Positions 55,722 through 62,188 of a stretch of 62,188 nucleotides of DNA are shown here, in pieces. The DNA is from Lampropedia puyangensis (GTDB lineage Bacteria; Pseudomonadota; Gammaproteobacteria; Burkholderiales; Burkholderiaceae_C). Position numbers and translations under genes: made by a program. Position 1 is the first letter of the stretch, and each line of letters starts with the position of its first letter. Location of the stretch: NCBI RefSeq assembly GCF_004833285.1, contig NZ_STFG01000019.1, positions 1 through 62,188 on the forward strand, read 5' to 3'. A model generated the notes under the pieces. It ran no database searches, was not told the origin of the DNA, and saw only the letters and a program-made list of their open reading frames with translations.

Positions 55722-56423
55722 ATGCCACGCGCCCCATCATCCTCGCCTGCCGCACCTACCAAAAAAGAAAACCTTGCGGTTTTGACCATCAGCAGCAAAA
55801 ACTATGGCGCATGGGCGCTGCGAGGCTGGCTCATGGCAAAAATGGCGCAGTTGCCGTTCAGGGAAGAGACCATTTCGCCCGATGACCCGCGCATGAAAGC
55901 TGAAATTTTGCTGTTGGCCTCGTCCATGCAAGTGCCCAAGTTGGTTCACCAAGGCATCACGGTCTGGGACACCATGGCCATTGGCGAATACCTCAACGAC
56001 ACGTTTCCCAAAGCGGGCTTACTGCCAGCTGGCACCGCCGCCAAAGCACATTGCCGCGCCGTATGCGGTGAAATGCATTCAGGCTTTGCCTCCATGCGTG
56101 GCGCATTGCCCATGAATATCAAAGCACATTGCCCTGGCTTCAAAGTGTGGTCACGTGCGCAATCGGACATTGACCGCATCATTGAAATCTGGGACGACTG
56201 TCTGGCGCAATACGGCGGCCCTTATCTTTTCGGCTCCAAGCCCACACTGGCAGATGCCATGTTCGCCCCAGTCGTTACGCGCTTTCTCACCTACGACATT
56301 GCGTTGAATGCGGCGTGTGCCACTTACTGCAACACCATCATGGCCATGCCTGCCATGCAAGAGTGGGTGGCTGCAGCCAGGTTGGAGCCTGAAGCCATTG
56401 ACGAGTTGGAAGCAGAGTTCTGA
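55722..56423 (+). CDS. Glutathione S-transferase family protein
   Basis: A 233-residue GST-like protein. The N-terminal thioredoxin domain contains SSKNYGAWALRGWLMAKMA, the pattern of GSTs that begin NYSSWSLR, then the cis-Pro in QVPKLVHQGITVWDTMAIGEYLND. The helical C-terminal domain follows (about 95-233), with LFGSKPTLADAMFAPVVTRF. The role could be detoxification or stress; substrate unknown. The first 15 residues (MPRAPSSSPAAPTKK) are an extra tail. The ATG follows AAGGAGA at good spacing. Confidence 0.88.
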   Translation: MPRAPSSSPAAPTKKENLAVLTISSKNYGAWALRGWLMAKMAQLPFREETISPDDPRMKAEILLLASSMQVPKLVHQGITVWDTMAIGEYLNDTFPKAGLLPAGTAAKAHCRAVCGEMHSGFASMRGALPMNIKAHCPGFKVWSRAQSDIDRIIEIWDDCLAQYGGPYLFGSKPTLADAMFAPVVTRFLTYDIALNAACATYCNTIMAMPAMQEWVAAARLEPEAIDELEAEF

Positions 56424-56558
56424 AGCGGCGTCATAAGTCAACCCTGCTGGGTTTACTGCAAACCCACCCACCTCTTTCTCACCACCATGGGCAATGAAAA
56501 AAAACACCATCCAGATGTGGCTGCGATGGTGCTTTTGGTGTGCCTTTTCAACCGTGCA

Positions 56559-56993
56559 TCATGCGGCCTTGGCCTCAGGCCATGGGGTTGGATCGGGAAT
56601 GGCACAAACCGGCTCAACATCGACACTTTTGAAATCCGCAGGGGAGACAATTTCCAAATACTCCATATCTGGGGAGTAATCAAACAAGTAATGCCGAATA
56701 CCTGGCCGTTGGTGCACCACATCACCGGCCTCCACCAAGGTTTCCCGGTCTTCATACATGAAACGTGCCCAGCCCTTTACCATGATGACGATTTGAAAGT
56801 CCGCCTCATGGCGGTGCCACCCGGTGCCTTTTTCTGGTGCCATATTGGCTTTCACCAAATGGGCAATGACCTTGCCGTGCGTGGCCTCGGCAACGCCTAA
56901 GTCACGATAGAGGAAAAAATCCCTCAGCCCTCCACTTTTGAATGCGGTATCGCCGGGTTTAACGTGGGAAAACTCAGTTGCAGAATCGCTCAT
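56559..56993 (-). CDS. Cupin domain protein
   Basis: A 144-residue single-domain cupin. The metal-binding stretch is GTGWHRHEADFQIVIMVKGW near residues 57-76, and the second motif includes AGDVVHQRPGIRHYLFD near 91-107. Such proteins bind a metal and act as small dioxygenases, isomerases or regulators. The substrate is unknown. The ATG at 56993 follows AGAGGAATTGAAT. It converges with the GST gene. A TTG at 56999 is a less likely start. Confidence 0.85.
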   Translation of the reverse strand: MSDSATEFSHVKPGDTAFKSGGLRDFFLYRDLGVAEATHGKVIAHLVKANMAPEKGTGWHRHEADFQIVIMVKGWARFMYEDRETLVEAGDVVHQRPGIRHYLFDYSPDMEYLEIVSPADFKSVDVEPVCAIPDPTPWPEAKAA

Positions 56994-57231
56994 ATTCAAT
57001 TCCTCTCTTCATTTCGACCATGGGGTTGCACACCGGCATGGCAGCACCTGACTCAATGGCCTATGCGGAGTGTGTTTATTTTTTTAAGCACTTTTTGTGC
57101 CTATTGCCGTGCTGCCTTCTGGTGCATCAGCAGGTTTTCACACCGCATTTCCCAGACGCATGTTCACGACCGTAGCAGAACAAATTTGCAGACCTTTCCT
57201 AGTCCGCACTTCCACTGGATAATCACGCCCC

Positions 57232-59112
57232 ATGGCACTGATTACCCTTTTGAACATGCAGCTGGCTTTTGGCGATGTGGCCCTGCTGGACAAGGCGGAT
57301 TTTTCCGTCGAAACCAATGAACGCATCGCCTTTATTGGCCGCAACGGCGCGGGCAAATCCTCGCTGTTGAAAATCATGGCGGGCATTGCCCATGCGGATG
57401 ATGGCACCATCCACCTGCAAAGTGGGCTGCGCATGGCCTATGTGCCACAAGAGCCTGTGCTCGATGTACAGCAAACTATTTTCGAGGCGGTTTCCGCCGG
57501 TTTGGCCGATGTGATTGCGTTGCGTGAACAGTACCTGCGCCATGAAGACGGCGTTGATCTTGATGCGCTGCAAACTCGCATTGAAGCGGCCGACGGCTGG
57601 ACCTGGGAGCAACGCGTTGAAGAAACGCTGCACCGCCTGCACCTTGATAAAGATGCCCTGGTCGGCACCTTGTCTGGTGGGAACAAAAAGCGTGTCGCCT
57701 TGGCGCAAGCACTGGTCACCAAACCCGATTTACTGCTGCTTGACGAACCCACCAACCACCTGGATTTGGACTCTATCGCGTGGCTGGAAGAGCTGCTCAA
57801 AGAATTCAAAGGCAGCATTGTCGTCATCACCCATGACCGGGCATTTCTTGACCACGTGGCCACCCGCGTTGTTGAACTCGACCGAGGAAAATTGCGCTCT
57901 TATCCGGGCAATTATTCACAGTACCGCCAGCAAAAAGAAGACCAGCTGGCACAGGAAGCGGTTGAAAACGCCAAAGCCGACAAACTGCTGGCTCAAGAAG
58001 AAGTCTGGATTCGCAAAGGGGTGGAGGCACGCCGCACCCGCAGTGTCAGTCGCATTGCACGGCTTGAAGCCTTGCGCGCGCAACGTGCTGAGCGACGCAA
58101 CGCCTTGGGCAACGTACGCATGGGCATTCACAGTGGTGAGAGCAGCGGAAAAATCGTCGCCGAACTCACCAACGTCAGCAAATCCTTCGGTGACAAAAAA
58201 CTCATCACTGATTTGAGTACCACCTTGTTGCGCGGTGACAAAATTGGTTTGCTTGGCCCTAATGGGGCTGGTAAATCCACCCTGCTCAAACTCATTTTGG
58301 GTGAACTGCAACCGGACAGCGGCACCATTCGCCAAGGCACAAATTTACGCATTGCCTATTTCGACCAGATGCGCGACGCCATCAACCCCGAAGCCACGCT
58401 CGAAGACTTCATCAGCCCGGGCAGTGAATGGATTGAAATTGGCAACCAACGCAAACACGTGAAAAGCTATTTGGGCGATTTTTTATTCTCGCCCCAGCGT
58501 GCGCACTCTCCGGTCAAATCGCTCTCTGGTGGGGAACGCAACCGCTTGCTGCTTGCACGATTGTTTGCGCAACCGGCCAATGTGTTGGTGCTCGACGAAC
58601 CCACCAACGACCTCGATATGGAAACGTTGGAGTTACTCGAAGAGCTGCTGCAAACCTACGACGGTACGGTCTTTCTCGTCAGCCATGACCGCACCTTTGT
58701 CGACAACGTCGTCACCAGCATTCTGGCCGCTGAAGGCCAAGGCATTTGGCGTGAATACGAAGGCAGCGTGCAAGACTGGCTGGTGCAATCGCAACGCGTG
58801 CGCGAGCAGCAAGCCCTTGCCACACAACGGCAAAGCAGTGCAGCAAAACCGGCCACCCAAACAGCCCCCACCGAGTCCAGCGCCCCTGCAACCAAACGCA
58901 AGCTCAGCTACAAAGACCAGCGCGAGCTCGATGCATTGCCTGCCCGCATTGAAGCCTTGGAAGCAGAACAAAGCCGCATTGCCGCTGAACTGGCCGATGG
59001 CAGCTTGTACGCCAGCAACCACCAGCGTGCAGCTGAATTGACTGAGCGTGCCAGCGCGATTGAAGACGAATTGATGCAAGCCCTGGAACGTTGGGAGACG
59101 CTGGGTGGCTAA
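57232..59112 (+). CDS. uup: ABC-F family ATPase Uup
   Basis: A 626-residue protein with two ABC ATPase domains and no membrane helices. Domain 1 has Walker A GRNGAGKSSLL (near 37), signature TLSGGNKKRVALAQAL and Walker B LLLLDEPTNHLDLDS. Domain 2 has GPNGAGKSTLLK, SLSGGERNRLLLARL and LDEPTNDLDMET. A charged linker and a C-terminal coiled coil (about 560-626) typical of Uup follow. ABC-F proteins act on ribosomes or DNA; Uup affects precise transposon excision and ribosome function. The next gene overlaps its stop. Confidence 0.93.
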   Translation: MALITLLNMQLAFGDVALLDKADFSVETNERIAFIGRNGAGKSSLLKIMAGIAHADDGTIHLQSGLRMAYVPQEPVLDVQQTIFEAVSAGLADVIALREQYLRHEDGVDLDALQTRIEAADGWTWEQRVEETLHRLHLDKDALVGTLSGGNKKRVALAQALVTKPDLLLLDEPTNHLDLDSIAWLEELLKEFKGSIVVITHDRAFLDHVATRVVELDRGKLRSYPGNYSQYRQQKEDQLAQEAVENAKADKLLAQEEVWIRKGVEARRTRSVSRIARLEALRAQRAERRNALGNVRMGIHSGESSGKIVAELTNVSKSFGDKKLITDLSTTLLRGDKIGLLGPNGAGKSTLLKLILGELQPDSGTIRQGTNLRIAYFDQMRDAINPEATLEDFISPGSEWIEIGNQRKHVKSYLGDFLFSPQRAHSPVKSLSGGERNRLLLARLFAQPANVLVLDEPTNDLDMETLELLEELLQTYDGTVFLVSHDRTFVDNVVTSILAAEGQGIWREYEGSVQDWLVQSQRVREQQALATQRQSSAAKPATQTAPTESSAPATKRKLSYKDQRELDALPARIEALEAEQSRIAAELADGSLYASNHQRAAELTERASAIEDELMQALERWETLGG

Positions 59113-59611
59113 GCCCCACACCCCCAGCCACACGAAGCCAAATGCCTTGCACATTCGCTTGGCGGTGCCTGCGGATGTGCCGCGAATTTTTGACATCCGC
59201 ACCAGCGTGCACGACAACCACCTTGGTTTAGATGCGTTGGCCGAACTGGGCATCACGCCTGCGGCCGTGCTTGAACAAATTGAGCACAACGCCAACACCT
59301 GGGTGGCTGAGCTTGAAGCACGCGTACAAGGCTTTGCCATGGTTGATGCCGCTGAAGGCTGGTTGTTTGCCTTGTTTGTCGATCCCCTCTGCGCAGGGCA
59401 AGGCATTGGCAGCACATTGCTCAGCATCGCAGAAAGCAGCCTGTTTCAACACCACCAATGCATTCGGCTGGAAACCGCAGTCAACAGCCCTGCAGCGCGC
59501 TTTTACATGCGTCGGGGCTGGGTACGCAGCAACACTGCGCCTGCCAAGTCAGCACCGGAAGACGCCATCTTCACAAAAAACGCCCCCATACCACCGTTTG
59601 CTGGGGCGTGA
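59105..59611 (+). CDS. GNAT-family N-acetyltransferase
   Basis: A 168-residue acetyltransferase. The acetyl-CoA loop is LFVDPLCAGQGIGSTLLSIA near residues 90-109, preceded by the GNAT strand and followed by NSPAARFYMRRGW. It starts with GTG at 59105, overlapping the last 8 bp of uup, so translation is coupled. The substrate is not shown. The gene converges with hemN. Confidence 0.87.
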   Translation: MAKPHTPSHTKPNALHIRLAVPADVPRIFDIRTSVHDNHLGLDALAELGITPAAVLEQIEHNANTWVAELEARVQGFAMVDAAEGWLFALFVDPLCAGQGIGSTLLSIAESSLFQHHQCIRLETAVNSPAARFYMRRGWVRSNTAPAKSAPEDAIFTKNAPIPPFAGA

Positions 59612-59656
59612 AGGGGCTTGAAGGGTTTGTGCGTGCCGTGCAGGTTATAGCGGCAC

Positions 59657-61165
59657 TCACAAAATTTTTGAGAATTGCGCGCGCCGCTGCGCCTCTTGCA
59701 AATAACGGTCAAACACCATGGCAATCGCGCGTACAAAAGTCCAGCCTTTGGCTGTCACTTCTATACCCTCGTGCGAAAGCTGCACCAAGCCATCACTCTC
59801 GAACGTGCGCATTTGTGCCCATTCACGCGCAAAAGCCGATGCGAAGTCCACCATCCATTGCTGCTCAATGCTGGCAATGTCCAGCACCCCTTGGCACATC
59901 AACCCCATGATGATGTCGCGGCGCATCAGATCATCGCGGCTCAAAGCCAGACCCCGCACCACCGGCAAATGGCCTTGTTCAAGGGCATCGCGGTAGCTTT
60001 CAATATCCTTGGCATTTTGGCTGTACGTAGCGCCTATTTTGCTGATGGACGAAACACCTAAACCAATCAAGTCGGTGTCGGGCTGGGTACTGTAGCCCTG
60101 AAAGTTGCGGTGCAACAAACCTTTGCGTTTGGCCGCGGCCAAGCCATCATCAGGCAGGGCAAAATGGTCCATGCCAATATCTACATAACCTGCCTGGTTC
60201 ATCGCCTGCAAAGCCAGCGCTTGCAACGCCACTTTTTCGTCTGCACTTGGCAGACGCAGGCTATCAATACGGCGCTGCGGTTTAAAACGCTCAGGCAAAT
60301 GCGCATACGCATACAACGCCACGCGATCGGGTTTGAGTGCCACCAGCGTTTGCAATGTTTGGCCAAACGAAGCCTGACTCTGGCCGGGCAAACCGTAAAT
60401 CAAATCCACATTGATAGATTCAAACGCCAATTGCCGCGCAGTGTGAACCAATTCAAACACCTGCTCGGTGGACTGTACCCGGTGTACTGCCTCTTGCACT
60501 GCCGCATCAAAGTCCTGCACGCCAAAACTCAAGCGGTTGAACCCCAATGCACGCAAATGCTGTAAACGTGCTGGGTTCACCGTACGCGGATCAACCTCAA
60601 TCGACACTTCCGCATCAGGCGTAAAGTCAAAATGTTCGCGCAGCCGTGCCATCCATTGGGTCAGCTGCTCATCGCTCAAGAAAGTCGGAGAGCCGCCCCC
60701 GAAATGCAGCTGCGACAGCATGCCCGCCCGCCCTCCATCATCGCCACGGCCACTGGCGCTGCCAGTGTGCATACGCAACTGCTGCACCACCAACGCCAAT
60801 TCACGCTCAAGATCAACCAAGTAAGGTGCAGCCCGCTCTTTGTGCTTAGTAATGATTTTGTTGCACGCGCAGTAATAGCACAGCGCTTCACAAAAAGGAA
60901 TGTGGATATACATGGACAGTGGCCTGTTGGCCAAGGCCGGAATACTGCAGCGCTGCACATACGCGGCTTCCAGATCCGCATGCCCGAAAGCTTCAACAAA
61001 ACGGTCAGCCGTGGGATAAGAGGTATAGCGCGGCCCTGCAATATTGAAGCGCTCAAGCAATGCCGCATCAGGCATGGCAGGCACATCTGAGCGACCTGCG
61101 CAACCTGCGCGATCAGAAGCCACCTCCAGTGGCCGCAAAGGGAAAAGAGTAGGGGACGACATCAT
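59657..61165 (-). CDS. hemN: Oxygen-independent coproporphyrinogen III oxidase HemN
   Basis: A 502-residue radical SAM enzyme that makes protoporphyrinogen IX without oxygen. The cluster motif is CEALCYYCACNK (Cys x3 Cys x2 Cys x Cys), preceded by SMYIHIPF; HFGGGSPTFLSDEQL and EVSIEVDPRTVNPARL follow. The N-terminal AGPRYTSYPTADRFVEAF is the HemN-type lead-in. The C-terminal HemN domain is complete. An FNR-type box lies in the 188 bp between hemN and the divergent fnr, so it is likely induced when oxygen is low. ATG at 61165. Confidence 0.96.
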   Translation of the reverse strand: MMSSPTLFPLRPLEVASDRAGCAGRSDVPAMPDAALLERFNIAGPRYTSYPTADRFVEAFGHADLEAAYVQRCSIPALANRPLSMYIHIPFCEALCYYCACNKIITKHKERAAPYLVDLERELALVVQQLRMHTGSASGRGDDGGRAGMLSQLHFGGGSPTFLSDEQLTQWMARLREHFDFTPDAEVSIEVDPRTVNPARLQHLRALGFNRLSFGVQDFDAAVQEAVHRVQSTEQVFELVHTARQLAFESINVDLIYGLPGQSQASFGQTLQTLVALKPDRVALYAYAHLPERFKPQRRIDSLRLPSADEKVALQALALQAMNQAGYVDIGMDHFALPDDGLAAAKRKGLLHRNFQGYSTQPDTDLIGLGVSSISKIGATYSQNAKDIESYRDALEQGHLPVVRGLALSRDDLMRRDIIMGLMCQGVLDIASIEQQWMVDFASAFAREWAQMRTFESDGLVQLSHEGIEVTAKGWTFVRAIAMVFDRYLQEAQRRAQFSKIL

Positions 61166-61237
61166 GGGGCAACCCGTTATCGGCGTTCAACGCCTGTTTC
61201 AATACCTGCAGTGTCTTGCGCCTGCGGCCCCCGTGCC

Positions 61238-61251
61238 TTGACTTGGATCAA
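61238..61251. promoter_or_regulatory. FNR/ANR box between hemN and fnr
   Basis: TTGACTTGGATCAA matches the consensus TTGAT-N4-ATCAA at 9 of 10 defined positions. It lies 73 bp from the hemN start and 103 bp from the fnr start, suited to control of either or both. Confidence 0.7.
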
Positions 61252-61353
61252 GCTTTGCGCTTGTGCAGCACTGAAAACCTGTTGCTGGGTTTGCAGCCAA
61301 TGCCCTTCCTCCTTGATAATGCGCCATCTTCTGCTGCTGGCCCTATTCTTTTC

Positions 61354-62070
61354 ATGAAAACCTGTGATTCTGCTTTCAACGTGGCGTGTTCTGAATGCAA
61401 CTTGCGCCAGTTGTGTATGCCATCCGGGCTTGATGCTGCGCAAATGCGGCAAATCGAATCGCTGGTCAAAAGCAAGCGGCATATCAAACGCGGGCAAACA
61501 CTTTTTGCCAATGGCATGCCATTTCAAGCACTGTTTGCCATCCGCAGCGGCGCCTTCAAAACATGCGTATTCAATGCGCAAGGGCATGAGCAAGTATTTG
61601 GCTTTCAGATTGCAGGGGAACTGCTGGGTTTAGATGGCTTTGTCAGCAACCGCCATTGCTGTGATGCCATCGCACTGGAAGACGCGCAAGTGTGCGTCAT
61701 GCCCATTCAGGAGCTGCAAACCGTCTCTGAAGAAATCCCCGCGCTGGCCAGCCATTTACACCGCATCATGAGTGCAGAAATTGTGCGCGAAAGGGGCTTG
61801 CTGCTCCTGCTTGGCGGCATGCGTGCCGAAGAGCGTCTGGCCGCCTTTCTGATCCACATGACAGAACGTCTGGCGGCCAGAGGTTTTTCTTCTGCCCAAT
61901 TGATGCTGCGCATGTCCCGCCAAGACATTGGCAGTTGCCTGGGCTTGCAAATCGAAACCGTCAGCAGGGCATTTGGCAAACTGGTCGAGCAAGGGCTGAT
62001 CGCACTGGACAAACGCCACGTCACTATTGTCGATGCGCAGGGGCTCAAAAGCTTAGCGCAACTGGCCTGA
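61354..62070 (+). CDS. fnr: FNR/ANR-type Crp-family oxygen-sensing regulator
   Basis: A 238-residue regulator. The N-terminal cluster Cys pattern is kept: Cys12, Cys15 and Cys21 (CSECNLRQLC) plus Cys114 (QVCVMP), matching Cys20, 23, 29 and 122 of E. coli FNR, so it should bind a [4Fe-4S] cluster sensitive to oxygen. The cyclic-nucleotide-like core (FAIRSGAFKT) and the helix-turn-helix (SRQDIGSCLGLQIETVSRAF) follow. The frame opens at 61216, but ATG 61354 places the Cys correctly. It is divergent from hemN. A strong terminator ends it. Confidence 0.93.
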   Translation: MKTCDSAFNVACSECNLRQLCMPSGLDAAQMRQIESLVKSKRHIKRGQTLFANGMPFQALFAIRSGAFKTCVFNAQGHEQVFGFQIAGELLGLDGFVSNRHCCDAIALEDAQVCVMPIQELQTVSEEIPALASHLHRIMSAEIVRERGLLLLLGGMRAEERLAAFLIHMTERLAARGFSSAQLMLRMSRQDIGSCLGLQIETVSRAFGKLVEQGLIALDKRHVTIVDAQGLKSLAQLA

Positions 62071-62132
62071 AGCGTCCCCCATCTGCCCCCCCTTACCTGC
62101 ATTGCGCGCAGACCTTGTGCCTTCCCCACCCA

Positions 62133-62160
62133 GCCTGCATACCCCATGCAGGCTTTTTTT
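62133..62160 (+). terminator. Terminator after fnr
   Basis: GCCTGCAT and ATGCAGGC form an 8-bp stem with loop ACCCC, followed by TTTTTTT, 63 nt after the stop. Confidence 0.92.
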
Positions 62161-62188
62161 ATGGTTTTCACCCCAAAACAGCGCAAAT

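Overview
The window looks like about 62 kb of chromosome from a moderate-GC betaproteobacterium, most likely Burkholderiales near Comamonadaceae. This rests on the gene families (a porin of the betaproteobacterial type with a terminal Phe, DciA-like/M23/secA order, MocR-type PdxR next to pdxST, Cys-type PHB depolymerase, FNR/ANR-like regulator beside hemN); no rRNA marker is present, so the placement is inference. There is no IS element, phage or CRISPR array. One tRNA (Thr, TGT) is present.

Layout. 0-4 kb: the N-terminal half of etfB, a MscS channel, a crotonase and an HDAC-family deacetylase, all leftward. 4-9.3 kb: rightward MoxR ATPase, DUF58 protein, TgpA-like transglutaminase and MltB, tightly packed. 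9.3-18.3 kb: an orphan periplasmic binding protein, a TauE-type permease, secA, an M23 peptidase, a DciA-like protein, a PRC-barrel protein, tRNA-Thr and rbgA. 18.4-24.3 kb: an iron-uptake island (porin, a 24-codon hydrophobic small ORF, an EfeU-EfeO fusion, EfeB, a REP-like repeat, and a second EfeO-type M75 protein). 24.6-28.7 kb: acyl-CoA genes (SDR, NUDT19-like Nudix, crotonase, thiolase). 28.7-29.05 kb: a gene-free stretch with four DnaA-box-like sites beside AT-rich DNA. 29.1-34.5 kb: pdxR with divergent pdxS-pdxT, an acetyl-CoA hydrolase/CoA-transferase and a small unknown. 34.5-40.1 kb: a second AAA/VWA pair split by other genes, then serS. 40.2-44.7 kb: five overlapping type IV pilin-like genes ending in a 757-residue PilX-like protein with beta-helix-like repeats. 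45-62 kb: rarA, a hydroxyacid dehydrogenase, an MFS permease, osmC, a structured leader in front of ilvA, acetoacetyl-CoA synthetase, a Gly/Tyr/Pro-rich envelope protein, PHB depolymerase, GST, cupin, uup, a GNAT, and hemN divergent from an FNR-type regulator.

How the genes work together. Fatty-acid and PHB turnover is a theme: etfB, two crotonases, thiolase, SDR, a CoA-directed Nudix, PhaZ, AacS and the CoA-transferase would all feed or drain acetyl-CoA. Iron uptake, PLP synthesis under PdxR, and oxygen-responsive heme synthesis (an FNR box lies between hemN and fnr) are compact, self-regulated modules. The most notable points for follow-up are the DnaA-box cluster away from dnaA, the EfeU-EfeO fusion with an adjacent small ORF, the pilin operon with a beta-helix PilX-like protein and odd class III leaders, the PdxR half-site array, and the terminator-ended leader before ilvA.
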